NCBI GenBank assembly: GCA_000333235.1
Contig: CAPN01000046.1
Span: 1-64,000, forward strand
Reading direction: 5' to 3'
Length of the DNA stretch: 64,000 nucleotides
Origin: Pseudoalteromonas luteoviolacea B = ATCC 29581
GTDB taxonomy: Bacteria > Pseudomonadota > Gammaproteobacteria > Enterobacterales > Alteromonadaceae
The notes under the pieces: model-generated
What the model was told of the DNA's origin: nothing
Database searches by the model: none
The model's input: only the letters and a program-made list of their open reading frames with translations
Shown here: in pieces, positions 53,281 to 62,731 of the stretch
Numbering within the stretch: position 1 is the stretch's first letter
Layout: each line of letters opens with the position of its first letter
Made by a program: the position numbers and the translations under genes

Positions 53281-54204
53281 ATGAAACAAAGATTGGTGAT
53301 TAGAACCAATGTTAAACCAACCGCGATAAATTCGCCGACCGTCAGCTATGAGTGGCATTGGCGTCGTATTTGGGCTGCGATTATTACTTGCTGCCTCTTG
53401 TTTGGCGCGGGTGGGTATATGTTGCTTTTATCGGTGAATGCCGACGAATTGAATCCAAACGATGTCGTTTCCCAGCAACAGAATGAGCGCAGTGAGCCAT
53501 TGATGTCTGCAGAACATATTGAGGTGACACAAGAGGAATCTACTCCAATCAAGAATTATGACATAGCGCCAAACATGACAACGATTGAGTCGACTGCAAG
53601 CGAGCAGCAGAGTGCGTTGCGCGTTGATGATGTCAAAAATACCAAAGCGCCGGTTGATGAACCAACTTTGGATACTTCACTGGAAGAAGCCGCTTTGACC
53701 TCACGCCCTATACAGCAAATTGAAGCACCCAATACTGAGTTTTTGCGTCGTGCAACTGAGGTGCAATCGGTATCATCGCCCGATGGAAGTATGAAGGTAG
53801 ATGACGGATCGGATGAGGATAGTCCGTTTCCTAATACCGCGATTGTTGCCAACGTCGCACTGGGGGCAAAGATAGATACAGCCAGTATATCCCGGGCCGT
53901 CTTAACGACGGGGGTAGTAAAACTGGAACCAATTGATGTGCTAAAAAGTGACGTTTCAGTCCATCAATTTGAAGGTAAGCTTTATTTTTTTACTGAAGTA
54001 AAAGAGTTAGCAGGCAGTTCAATTCGCCACTTATGGTATTACGAAGATTCATTGATTGCAGACATAAAGCTGAGCATTAACTCTGCTCGTTACCGCACTT
54101 ATTCGCTTAAAAATATTCAACATAAACAAGTCGGCGATTGGCGTGTTGAAGCTGTCAACGCTGAGGGTGGATTGATCGCCCGAAAAGAATTCAGAGTCCA
54201 CTAA
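53281..54204 (+). CDS. DUF2914 membrane-anchored protein
   Basis: 307 residues. A single membrane helix (about 31-51) anchors a long, low-complexity, acidic periplasmic linker (55-190). A C-terminal DUF2914 domain follows, with SSIRHLWYYEDSLIADIKLS and YRTYSLKNIQ. The domain is often secreted or fused to carbohydrate- or peptidoglycan-related enzymes; function unknown. It lies 11 bases after the esterase. Confidence 0.8.
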   Translation: MKQRLVIRTNVKPTAINSPTVSYEWHWRRIWAAIITCCLLFGAGGYMLLLSVNADELNPNDVVSQQQNERSEPLMSAEHIEVTQEESTPIKNYDIAPNMTTIESTASEQQSALRVDDVKNTKAPVDEPTLDTSLEEAALTSRPIQQIEAPNTEFLRRATEVQSVSSPDGSMKVDDGSDEDSPFPNTAIVANVALGAKIDTASISRAVLTTGVVKLEPIDVLKSDVSVHQFEGKLYFFTEVKELAGSSIRHLWYYEDSLIADIKLSINSARYRTYSLKNIQHKQVGDWRVEAVNAEGGLIARKEFRVH

Positions 54205-54277
54205 AACGACATGTTATCTGGAAAAGTCCAGTTTAACGCGTTGACTTGAAGAGACTCTTCGCAATAAAGGTTTAAAT

Positions 54278-55216
54278 ATGACACAACATAATGCTCCTCT
54301 TCGTATCGCTACGCGAAAAAGTGCTCTTGCGCTTTGGCAAGCCGAATTTGTTAAAACACAACTCGAAACGCACCACCCGGATCTAGTGGTCGAGCTTGTG
54401 CCGATGACGACACAAGGCGATATTATTTTAGATACACCTTTGGCTAAAATTGGTGGTAAAGGTTTGTTTGTTAAAGAGTTAGAGCAAGCAATGTTGGATG
54501 GGCGTGCAGATATTGCCGTACACTCGATGAAAGATGTGCCGGTAGAGTTTCCTGATGGACTTGAATTGCACACGATATGCGAACGTGAAGACCCTCGTGA
54601 TGCATTTGTTTCGAACGCGTTTGACTCCATTGAGGCACTCCCTCAAGGTGCCGTTGTCGGGACCTCCAGTTTACGTCGCCAGTGCCAACTGCGTGCATTA
54701 AGGCCAGATCTGATCATTAAAGATTTGCGTGGTAACGTAAACACGCGTTTGGCAAAGCTCGATGCCGGTGAATATGATGCAATCATTCTGGCAGCAGCAG
54801 GCCTATTACGATTAGAAATGCCTGAACGTATTCGCAACTTTATTGCACCAGAAATCTCATTACCTGCAAATGGGCAAGGTGCGGTTGGTATTGAGTGCCG
54901 TAGTAATGATGAACGGACCAAAGCGCTGCTTGCACCTTTAGAGCATAAACCGACTCGTCTTCGCGTTGATGCTGAGCGAGCCATGAATACTCGTTTGGAA
55001 GGAGGCTGCCAAGTCCCAATTGGTGCTTATGCTGAGCTTCAAGGCGAAACACTATGGTTACGCGGTTTAGTCGGTGCTGTAGATGGTAGCGAAATGCTCC
55101 AGGCAGAAGTGAAAGGCGATGCAATAGAAGCGAAGCAACTCGGAACACAACTTGCCGAAACCTTGTTATCGATGGGCGCTGATACGATCTTAGCGGCCGT
55201 TTACGGTTCGAAATAA
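54278..55216 (+). CDS. hemC: Porphobilinogen deaminase (hydroxymethylbilane synthase)
   Basis: 312 residues (E. coli 313). The dipyrromethane-binding cysteine is in [11 protein letters not shown]. The catalytic loop [15 protein letters not shown] and the aspartate in VHSMKDVP are present. It joins four porphobilinogens into the linear tetrapyrrole. It overlaps hemDX by one base (TAATG), and both are co-transcribed. Confidence 0.97.
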   Translation: MTQHNAPLRIATRKSALALWQAEFVKTQLETHHPDLVVELVPMTTQGDIILDTPLAKIGGKGLFVKELEQAMLDGRADIAVHSMKDVPVEFPDGLELHTICEREDPRDAFVSNAFDSIEALPQGAVVGTSSLRRQCQLRALRPDLIIKDLRGNVNTRLAKLDAGEYDAIILAAAGLLRLEMPERIRNFIAPEISLPANGQGAVGIECRSNDERTKALLAPLEHKPTRLRVDAERAMNTRLEGGCQVPIGAYAELQGETLWLRGLVGAVDGSEMLQAEVKGDAIEAKQLGTQLAETLLSMGADTILAAVYGSK

Positions 55217-57177
55217 TGAAACACCTTCTCATCACACGACCGATTGGCAAAGGCAATGAGTTAGTTTGCAATTTAGAAGCGGCGGGTTTTAAAGTCAGTC
55301 ATACACCTGTGCTGACGTTATCTGAATTGCAGCCAAGCGAGCAAGAACTTGCCGTGCTTGATGAGGCAGATCTTATTATTTTTATTTCACAAGATGCAGT
55401 AAATGCCCTTGCGAAAGTGCGGACAACATTGCCCTCTAATGCAACCTACGTTGCTGTTGGAACTAGCACAGCCGGTGCATTGAGTCAGGCTTTTAATACC
55501 AAAGCAATCGTGCCCGCAAATCAAGATACAGAAGGAATGCTAGCGCTCGACGCTTTGCAAAATGTTGAGAGTAAGCGGGTCGTGATTGTGAAAGGCAAAG
55601 GCGGGCGAGTCGATTTAGCCAAACAGTTGAAATCACGCCAAGCCCTTTTATCTTTACTCGATGTGTATGAGCGTCTGCCGGCAGAGCCAATCTCGAACAA
55701 CTGGTTAGACCACTGGCAGAAGGCACAAATAGACGGTATAGTGTTGACGAGTGTGGCTGCTGTCGATGCTGTTTTTAATACTAAACAGACCGCGCTTCTA
55801 GATTGGCTTAAAACGTGTACTTTTTTTGTTGTCAGCGAACGCATTGCGGCGCATCTCCGTGAACAGTACCAGATCAGTGATAGAGTATATGTTACGTTCG
55901 GCGCGCAAGATGAAACCGTGTTTAAGGCAATCTTAGCGGCACGAAATGCGTGCGCTGAGCATCGCAATGAAAAAGACGACAGTGTGCAGCCAGAACAAGC
56001 ACCGTTACCCACTGCACCGCGACAGGCTGATTCAGAAAATACGGTGACAAAAAAATCCGAACCGCCCTTTGCGAACATTAACTCGCAGGCAACTCGTTCA
56101 CAGGAAAAGAACATGCAAGAACCAATAAAAAGCGTTGCAGATAAGACCGAAAATCAGCAAATTAATTCGGCTCCACCGCGAAAAGCGCCGATAAGTAAAG
56201 TTGGTGTATTGGCTTTGTTGGTTGCTTTCTCAAGCATTGGCGTGAGTGGCACCATTGTTTGGTATGGCGAAAAGCAACTCGCTCAGTTAGCTTCTGCATT
56301 AAGTGCATCGCAATCTCAGAATGACACTTTAAAGCAACAAGCACTCGCTAAATTCACACAAGTTGAAATTCTTGAAACGCAGTTGAGTACGTTGCAAGCG
56401 GAATTGCTTGCCCAACAACAATCTATGCTTGCGACACAAGAGCAGCAATTAGCTGATGCGCTGTTGCAAGTGAAGGAGTTGGCTACGCTCCCTGAAAAGC
56501 AATTTGCGCTCAGTGAAGCGCGTTATTTAAGTCATCTACTGCGCTTTAAAGCCGTGGTTGAGCATGATTGGCAAAGCGCTCAAGTGATATTGTCGCGCTT
56601 AGATGGACTCGCGTCGTATTTTCCTGAACCGCATGTTGTATCTGCGGCAGTCGCGCAAGATTTAGCGACCGTACTTGGACAAGAAAAGCCTCCAACAGAG
56701 ATCTTGTATGTGACACTTACAGGGTTTATTCAACAAGCTCGAACGTTGCCGTTGCTTTCACTTAAATTACCAGAAGCGATGCCGATCGAAAGTGCACAAT
56801 TAAGTGAAGACGTGAGTGATTGGCGAGCAAATTTAAAACGCAGTTGGCAGCAGTTTCTTAATGACTTCATTTCGATCCGCAAACGTGAATCGATCACCAC
56901 CGCGCCGCTTTTATCTGACACTGAGCAGCGAGTACTAAGAACCATGCTTGAAGCGTATTTAACACAAGCGCAAACGGCAGCCGCACAGCAACAAACGGCG
57001 ATTTATGTCGCCGCGCTCGAATCGGCGAAGCAACACATTTATGCACATTACGATGTAAACTCAGGTGCGGCGAAAGGACTATTATTGGAATTAGATCGAT
57101 TGGTGCAAACGCCTGTAGCAAGTGAGCCTAACATTGAGCTTGTTACGCCTCAGCTGATTGAAGGCACGACATTATGA
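55216..57177 (+). CDS. hemDX: Fused uroporphyrinogen-III synthase HemD and HemX
   Basis: 653 residues. Residues 1-245 are HemD: LLITRPIG, LIIFISQDAVNAL and VLTSVAAVDA. A polar linker (246-325) and a membrane helix (329-350) lead to the HemX domain with a coiled coil (about 352-430). HemD closes and inverts ring D to uroporphyrinogen III. E. coli has separate hemD (246) and hemX (393) genes, so the length equals their sum. An AGGA ribosome site stands before an in-frame ATG at 56113 in the linker, so separate HemX could also be made. Confidence 0.92.
   Translation: MKHLLITRPIGKGNELVCNLEAAGFKVSHTPVLTLSELQPSEQELAVLDEADLIIFISQDAVNALAKVRTTLPSNATYVAVGTSTAGALSQAFNTKAIVPANQDTEGMLALDALQNVESKRVVIVKGKGGRVDLAKQLKSRQALLSLLDVYERLPAEPISNNWLDHWQKAQIDGIVLTSVAAVDAVFNTKQTALLDWLKTCTFFVVSERIAAHLREQYQISDRVYVTFGAQDETVFKAILAARNACAEHRNEKDDSVQPEQAPLPTAPRQADSENTVTKKSEPPFANINSQATRSQEKNMQEPIKSVADKTENQQINSAPPRKAPISKVGVLALLVAFSSIGVSGTIVWYGEKQLAQLASALSASQSQNDTLKQQALAKFTQVEILETQLSTLQAELLAQQQSMLATQEQQLADALLQVKELATLPEKQFALSEARYLSHLLRFKAVVEHDWQSAQVILSRLDGLASYFPEPHVVSAAVAQDLATVLGQEKPPTEILYVTLTGFIQQARTLPLLSLKLPEAMPIESAQLSEDVSDWRANLKRSWQQFLNDFISIRKRESITTAPLLSDTEQRVLRTMLEAYLTQAQTAAAQQQTAIYVAALESAKQHIYAHYDVNSGAAKGLLLELDRLVQTPVASEPNIELVTPQLIEGTTL
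56102..56115 (+). promoter_or_regulatory. Possible internal translation start for HemX
   Basis: AGGA (56102-56105) lies 7 bases before the ATG at 56113, in frame with the fusion. It sits inside the linker, 29 codons before the HemX membrane helix. Translation from here would give 354 residues with the complete HemX domain. Confidence 0.45.
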
Positions 57178-58265
57178 TCAAAGTATTGAGTTTCTTTCTG
57201 TTTCTCGCCTTGATATTGGCTGGTTCTCATTGGCTGATCGATGAAAAGGGCTATGTTTTAATCGCGCTTAATGAGACCACTATCGAAGGCACCGTGGTTT
57301 CGTTTAGTTTTTTAACGCTACTGATCGTCATGAGCGTATATCTCATTGGCAAATTGGTAGGATTGATCCTCGCCTTAGTCAAAACGCCTTCAAAACATTG
57401 GTCTTGGCGTCGTCAAAATAAACAACAACAGCAATTAGAACTTGGGTTGTGGGCGATGCTAAACCAAGATTGGGATAAGGTTGAGCGCGTCTGGCGAAAA
57501 ACCTCGCTTGATGAGCAGTACGCCACGCTTCGCCAAGCAGCGTTAGTGAAAGCCTGTATCGAGAAACAAGATTGGCTAAAAGCACGAACGCAAGCCAGTG
57601 AACTTGAATTAAATGAATTTACCGCTCCCCTGAAAGCGCAACTGGAACAATCATCAGAAACCGCTAATGCATTAGCGAAACTGGCTCAAGACAAACAGGC
57701 ATCGGCGGGAGTGTTGCAGCAGTATGCGCTTGTGTTGGTTGGACAGAAAGATTTTTCAGGACTTAAAGACGTACTTGTAAAGTTAGCGAAATCAGAACAA
57801 CTGGATCAATCAGCATGGGATAATTTTATTGGCCCTTGGTTTAAGTCCACACCTATCGGAGATATTGACTCGTTATATCAGGCTTTCCCAAAATCGTTGC
57901 AGTCTGTCGTTCAGGTGCACTGGCTAGGGGCATTGGCGCGAAGTGGCACGCTTGCTTCGCAAGAAGCGCATTTGCACAAACTCATTAAACGAAATGAATT
58001 TACTGTACTGGCCGCGATTTTGGTTCAGTTGAGCAATGAAAGTTTGTTGTCGCTGCAACAAGGCGTTCAGCAGGCACTAAAAAGCCACACAGACAATACC
58101 GAGTTGTTACTTAGTTTAGCTAGCCTTGCTTTTGCTGCCAACGATCCTCAATTGGCGGCGAAAATCTTTGATACGCTCGGAGAGCGCGTTCCAAAAATTT
58201 GGAAGGGCAAACAAAAACAAGCCTATATTGCCGATGGGCAATATCAAAAGGCATGCATGATTTAA
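57174..58265 (+). CDS. hemY: HemY-family TPR membrane protein
   Basis: 363 residues with two N-terminal membrane helices (about 4-20 and 39-68) and helical TPR-like repeats after. The HemY N-terminal domain signature includes DEKGYVLIALN and the early tetratricopeptide region. It overlaps hemDX by 4 bases (ATGA). Role unknown; this is the gammaproteobacterial HemY, unrelated to the Bacillus protoporphyrinogen oxidase of the same name. An intrinsic terminator follows. Confidence 0.9.
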   Translation: MIKVLSFFLFLALILAGSHWLIDEKGYVLIALNETTIEGTVVSFSFLTLLIVMSVYLIGKLVGLILALVKTPSKHWSWRRQNKQQQQLELGLWAMLNQDWDKVERVWRKTSLDEQYATLRQAALVKACIEKQDWLKARTQASELELNEFTAPLKAQLEQSSETANALAKLAQDKQASAGVLQQYALVLVGQKDFSGLKDVLVKLAKSEQLDQSAWDNFIGPWFKSTPIGDIDSLYQAFPKSLQSVVQVHWLGALARSGTLASQEAHLHKLIKRNEFTVLAAILVQLSNESLLSLQQGVQQALKSHTDNTELLLSLASLAFAANDPQLAAKIFDTLGERVPKIWKGKQKQAYIADGQYQKACMI

Positions 58266-58270
58266 GTGAA

Positions 58271-58296
58271 AAAGGAGCTGAACAGCTCCTTTTTTG
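58271..58296 (+). terminator. Intrinsic terminator of the hem operon
   Basis: AGGAGCTG-AA-CAGCTCCT with six T, 8 bases after the hemY stop. Confidence 0.9.
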
Positions 58297-58432
58297 TAAT
58301 TCATCAGCGGTCAGGCTTTCCTAATTACGCTTGCACGGAGCACCAACACGGTTAACAATGGACACATGTCCTTGTAATCTTTCGCGAGGTACGTATGATC
58401 CGCGAAATTTTATCTAAAAAAACTGAGGCCTT

Positions 58433-59428
58433 ATGATTAATCCAAATCTCCCGTTACTCGATCTTCATCGTCATCTTGACGGCAATGTGCGCGCAACGAC
58501 CATTTTGGAACTGGGGCGCCAGTTTAATTTAACGTTGCCAGCCAACGACGTTGAAAGTCTTCGTCCACATGTGCAGGTAATGGATAACGCACCAGATCTA
58601 ATGTCTTTTTTAGCCAAATTGGATTGGGGCGTTAAAGTGCTTGGTGATTATGATGCTTGTCGCAGAATAGCGGTTGAAAACGTTGAAGATGCAAAAGCGC
58701 AAGGGATGGATTACGCTGAATTGCGTTTTAGCCCGTATTACATGGCAATGAACCACAATTTACATCCTCAAGGTGTGGTCGAAGCGGTGATCGATGGCGT
58801 CCAAGCAGCAGCAAAAACGCACAATATTAAGATAAATTTAATCGGTATCTTGTCTCGCACCTTTGGTGTGGAAAAGTGCCAAGCGGAACTCGAAGCCATT
58901 TTAGCGCACAAAAAGCATCTTGTGGCAGTTGATCTCGCCGGAGATGAATATGGTAAGCCTGGAGAGCTCTTTAAGACGCATTTTAAAGCCGTACGAGATG
59001 CTTATTTGGCGGTTACAGTGCACGCTGGCGAGGCAAAGGGTGCAGAAAGCATTTGGCAAGCCATCCAAGAGCTTGGTGCTACGCGTATTGGTCATGGCGT
59101 AAATGCTATCCATGATCCTCGTTTAATGGATTATCTACGTGATAACCATATTGGCATCGAATCGTGTTTAACCAGTAACATTCAAACCAGTACCGTAGTA
59201 TCGTTGGCTCAGCACCCTCTCAAGGCATTTTTAGATCACGGTATATTAGCGTGTATTAATACGGATGATCCGGCAGTTGAGGGGATTGAGTTGCGTCATG
59301 AGTTTGAGCAAGTCGCAACGCTTGCTGGTTTATCTCCAGACGATTGTGAAAAGGCACAGCGCAATGCACTTGAGATTGCCTTTTTAAGTGATGGTGAGAA
59401 AAGCGCACTCTTAAATTTAAAACGTTAA
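58433..59428 (+). CDS. add: Adenosine deaminase
   Basis: 331 residues. Zinc ligands and catalytic residues: LHRHLDG near the start, HAGEA with the catalytic glutamate, RIGHG and NTDDPAV. It converts adenosine or deoxyadenosine to inosine. It resembles the bacterial branch and the length is typical (E. coli 333). A single-gene unit between the hem operon and a small membrane protein. Confidence 0.95.
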   Translation: MINPNLPLLDLHRHLDGNVRATTILELGRQFNLTLPANDVESLRPHVQVMDNAPDLMSFLAKLDWGVKVLGDYDACRRIAVENVEDAKAQGMDYAELRFSPYYMAMNHNLHPQGVVEAVIDGVQAAAKTHNIKINLIGILSRTFGVEKCQAELEAILAHKKHLVAVDLAGDEYGKPGELFKTHFKAVRDAYLAVTVHAGEAKGAESIWQAIQELGATRIGHGVNAIHDPRLMDYLRDNHIGIESCLTSNIQTSTVVSLAQHPLKAFLDHGILACINTDDPAVEGIELRHEFEQVATLAGLSPDDCEKAQRNALEIAFLSDGEKSALLNLKR

Positions 59429-59449
59429 ATCGATTGACCTTTTCCCAAT

Positions 59450-59486
59450 AGGCATCACTGGGCGTAATCCGCTTTGATGCCTTTTT
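59450..59486 (+). terminator. Probable terminator of add
   Basis: AGGCATC (59450-59456) and GATGCCT (59476-59482) pair over a 19-base loop and run into TTTTAAT. Confidence 0.55.
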
Positions 59487-59601
59487 AATAGGCGGGATCA
59501 AGCATCTTCACGCTTCTGCATTTAAAGCTTTGTGATTCTTATTATCATTTACCTACTGGTGTGATATAACTCCTTGTAAGCTATTATTCAAGGAGATAGA
59601 A

Positions 59602-60048
59602 GTGCTTTATCGCCATTCTCAGTTTGGTACAACAATTGTAACCATTTTGGGTTCGTCCATTCTGTTACTTATCGGACTCTTAATAAGTCAACCTACAGGG
59701 GCGAAAGAGTCTATTTGGTTAGCCATTTTGTTGCTTTCAATGGTGACGTTTTTGTTTTCAACTCTCACAATTGAAGTGAAAGGCAATCACATTTCTTGGT
59801 TTTTTGGGCCGAGGTTTTGGAGAAAGACACTCAATTTTAACGAGGTTAGATCCGTCAAAGTAATTCGTTATCCATGGTATGTAGGATTTGGGATCCGGTT
59901 GACCTCAACAGGATGGCTATATACGGTGTCAGGCTTGAGTGCCGTAGAATTGTTGCTTAAAGACGGAACAACCGTGAGTTTGGGTAGCAATGAAGCGGAA
60001 GAATTGGCTGCGGTTGTAGAAAATAAACTAACTACATCATCGCTGTAA
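59602..60048 (+). CDS. Small membrane protein with PH-like C-terminal domain
   Basis: 148 residues from the GTG at 59602, which has AAGGAG about 8 bases upstream. Two membrane helices (about 10-27 and 37-53) precede a beta-rich segment (TIEVKGNHISWFFGPRF...VRSVKVI) that looks like a bacterial PH-type fold. Function unknown. Convergent with fre. Confidence 0.75.
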   Translation: MLYRHSQFGTTIVTILGSSILLLIGLLISQPTGAKESIWLAILLLSMVTFLFSTLTIEVKGNHISWFFGPRFWRKTLNFNEVRSVKVIRYPWYVGFGIRLTSTGWLYTVSGLSAVELLLKDGTTVSLGSNEAEELAAVVENKLTTSSL

Positions 60049-60049
60049 T

Positions 60050-60079
60050 AGGTCTACGCCATTTTGATTGGGTAGACCT
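60050..60079. repeat. Inverted repeat between convergent genes
   Basis: AGGTCTAC (60050-60057) and GTAGACCT (60072-60079) flank 14 bases. It may act as a weak bidirectional terminator; no T-run on either side. Confidence 0.45.
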
Positions 60080-60095
60080 CCTTAGACTTTCGCGC

Positions 60096-60809
60096 TTATT
60101 TGATAAACGCAAACGCATCGGCATGCATGTTTTCACGTACAGCCCCATGCTCAATGAAGTCATCGCGCACAATACCAATCATGTCGAAACGGCCAGCCAT
60201 GTATACTTGATAGGGTTCAAGAGAAACGATGTCTTGCATCACCGCTTTATGCACAAAACCGGTATGACCAGACCAGTCACCTTCTGGTGTCTCTATCACT
60301 GGGATAAATTGGAATTTGGCGTTACGTTTAGCCCATGCTTCCATTTCAGCTTTAGCGTAAAGCGCAGATTCAACTTTTACTCCCCAGTACAGCAGAACCG
60401 GTTGATCAAAGCCACTTTCTTCAAGCTGCTCTGCGATTGATTTTACATACGAAAATCCAGTACCACCGGCAAGTAAAACTATCGGCATAGGCGATGATTG
60501 CTGTAGGTGAGCACTACCCAGTCCAACTTCTAATAGCACGCTTTGATTATTTGCGTGAGCTTGCTTTATATGTTCAAGTGCTTGCATTGCATAAGAATCC
60601 GCAGCGCCCGCGCCAATGTGCAGTTCTAGCGAATTTTGCAAAGACGGCTTGCTCGCAATTGAAAATGCTCGCTTATCTTTTTCACCTAGCACTAATTGTA
60701 AGTACTGACCCGCTAGAAACTGAGCTGGTTGTTCTGGTTTCAGTGTGACATGGTAGACAAATTCAGTGAGTGGTTTTATCTCGGTGACCACTGCGTTTAA
60801 TGTTTGCAT
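60096..60809 (-). CDS. fre: NAD(P)H-flavin reductase
   Basis: 237 residues from the ATG at 60809 (MQTLNAVVTEIKPLTEFVYH). The flavin-binding RAFSIAS and the NAD-binding LLAGGTGFSYVKSI match ferredoxin-reductase-type Fre/LuxG. It supplies reduced flavin to other enzymes. It lies next to ubiD, the arrangement seen in E. coli, where UbiD needs prenylated reduced FMN made by UbiX. Start set 62 bases after the ubiD stop. Confidence 0.93.
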   Translation of the reverse strand: MQTLNAVVTEIKPLTEFVYHVTLKPEQPAQFLAGQYLQLVLGEKDKRAFSIASKPSLQNSLELHIGAGAADSYAMQALEHIKQAHANNQSVLLEVGLGSAHLQQSSPMPIVLLAGGTGFSYVKSIAEQLEESGFDQPVLLYWGVKVESALYAKAEMEAWAKRNAKFQFIPVIETPEGDWSGHTGFVHKAVMQDIVSLEPYQVYMAGRFDMIGIVRDDFIEHGAVRENMHADAFAFIK

Positions 60810-60870
60810 GCTTTTCCTAAATAACGTTGCACAAGTGACGCGAATGCCGCGCACTCTATCATAAATCCCT

Positions 60871-62343
60871 CTACTTGGGCAAAATCCCGAGTGAGTCCCA
60901 TATTTCATCGACACGTTGTTTGACCGATTCATCCATTACAATTGGCGTACCCCATTCTCTGTCTGTTTCGCCAGGCCACTTGTTTGTCGCATCGAGGCCC
61001 ATTTTAGATCCTAATCCGGACACGGGTGAGGCGAAATCAAGATAATCGATAGGGGTATTTTCGATCATCGTTGTGTCACGCGCCGGATCCATTCGGGTGG
61101 TAATTGCCCAGATGACATCATTCCAGTCTCGCGCATTGACATCATCATCACACACGATCACAAATTTAGTGTACATAAATTGACGTAAAAATGACCACAC
61201 ACCTAGCATTACGCGCTTAGCGTGACCCGGATATTGTTTTTTCATTGTGACAACGGCCATCCGGTATGAGCAACCTTCGGGTGGTAAATAAAAGTCAACG
61301 ATTTCAGGGAATTGCTTTTGCAAAATGGGCACAAACACTTCGTTGAGTGCCACACCTAATATGGCAGGTTCATCGGGTGGACGGCCTGTATAGGTGCTGT
61401 GATAAATCGGGTTTTTGCGATGGGTGATGTGAGTGACTGTCATCACTGGGAAGTCATCCACTTCATTGTAATAACCTGTGTGGTCGCCATAAGGCCCCTC
61501 AGGAGCGACTTCTCCTGGTTGTATATAGCCCTCTAAAACAAATTCGGCGCTCGCTGGTACTTGTAATTCATTCGATATTGACTTGACGACTTCCGTTTTG
61601 CTGCCGCGCAATAACCCTGCAAAAGCGTATTCGCTAAGAGTGTCAGGTACGGGGGTGACAGCCCCTAGGATGGTGGCAGGGTCCGCGCCTAATGCCACAG
61701 ATACAGGGTAAGGTTCACCAGGGTGTTGCTGACACCATTCTTGATAATCGAGAGCACCGCCGCGATGCGATAACCAACGCATGATTATCTTGTTTTTAGC
61801 GATGAGTTGTTGACGATAAATTCCAAGGTTCTGGCGTTTCTTATTTGGGCCTTTCGTGATGGTTAAACCCCACGTGATCAGAGGGGCAGCATCTCCAGGC
61901 CAACAATGCTGGATCGGTAATTTATGCAAGTCGACCTCTTCGCCACGGATCACAACATCTTGACATGGGGCTTTTTTAAGCTCTTTTGTTGGCATGTTGA
62001 GTACTTGTTTAAACACCGGGATCTGACCGATTGCTTCGCGTATTCCTTTAGGCGGCTCTGGCTCTTTTAGAAAAGCGAGAAGTTTACCAACTTCACGAAG
62101 TTCACTTACCTCTTCTTGACCCATGCCCATGGCAACGCGTTTAGGTGTGCCAAATAAGTTGGCGAGAACAGGAATGTCGTACCCAATCGGGTTTTCAAAA
62201 AGAATAGCGGGGCCACCGGCGCGCAGAGTTCGATCAGCAATTTCGGTCATTTCAAGGTAGGTAGAGATTGGTTGCGAGACTCGCACCAGTTCACCCTTTT
62301 TTTCTAATAGCGCGATAAAATCACGCAGATCGTTGTATTTCAT
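60871..62343 (-). CDS. ubiD: 3-octaprenyl-4-hydroxybenzoate carboxy-lyase
   Basis: 490 residues (E. coli 497). Typical runs are [22 protein letters not shown], the metal and prFMN region [24 protein letters not shown], and the ERK-type region [22 protein letters not shown]. It decarboxylates the ubiquinone precursor using prenylated FMN. Upstream is a 390-base gap containing its promoter. Confidence 0.97.
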   Translation of the reverse strand: MKYNDLRDFIALLEKKGELVRVSQPISTYLEMTEIADRTLRAGGPAILFENPIGYDIPVLANLFGTPKRVAMGMGQEEVSELREVGKLLAFLKEPEPPKGIREAIGQIPVFKQVLNMPTKELKKAPCQDVVIRGEEVDLHKLPIQHCWPGDAAPLITWGLTITKGPNKKRQNLGIYRQQLIAKNKIIMRWLSHRGGALDYQEWCQQHPGEPYPVSVALGADPATILGAVTPVPDTLSEYAFAGLLRGSKTEVVKSISNELQVPASAEFVLEGYIQPGEVAPEGPYGDHTGYYNEVDDFPVMTVTHITHRKNPIYHSTYTGRPPDEPAILGVALNEVFVPILQKQFPEIVDFYLPPEGCSYRMAVVTMKKQYPGHAKRVMLGVWSFLRQFMYTKFVIVCDDDVNARDWNDVIWAITTRMDPARDTTMIENTPIDYLDFASPVSGLGSKMGLDATNKWPGETDREWGTPIVMDESVKQRVDEIWDSLGILPK

Positions 62344-62731
62344 AATGGCAAAGTTATCGAATACTTGCCCACTAGTGTAGCAAGATTCTCGTTATAAAGT
62401 CCCTTAATACGGTGGATTTTGTTATGCAGTTCAAATTGCGTAAATCATGAGGTGACTTGAGTTTATTGACAAACAAATGGCAAGAATGATGGCGCTTGCT
62501 ACACTATGTCAACGAGGGTAAAAAACCTATTGTGCCTATAGTTCGATTGTCATAAATTAAAATGTAACTATGGTGTAAACGATGATTTAATGGTGCAGTA
62601 CAGCTCAGTAGAGCATGTTGATACATTTGAAATTATTTGACTTTGCGCAACATCGCGTCCCCATTCTATGCTAAAATGTTGGCGAGCGGTTAATATAAAA
62701 GTCCGATGTCGCCGGTTGTAAGGGTTGAGAC
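62344..62731. other. Intergenic region between ubiD and the PAS signalling gene
   Basis: Divergent promoter region of 388 bases, AT-rich. No RNA or mobile element recognised. A TATGCT near 62672 could be a -10 for the PAS gene but its -35 is weak. Confidence 0.4.

Noticed and set aside
55521..56114. 197-codon minus-strand frame opposite hemD
   Set aside because: Antisense to the conserved HemD domain, with no ribosome site and cysteine/serine-rich nonsense composition.
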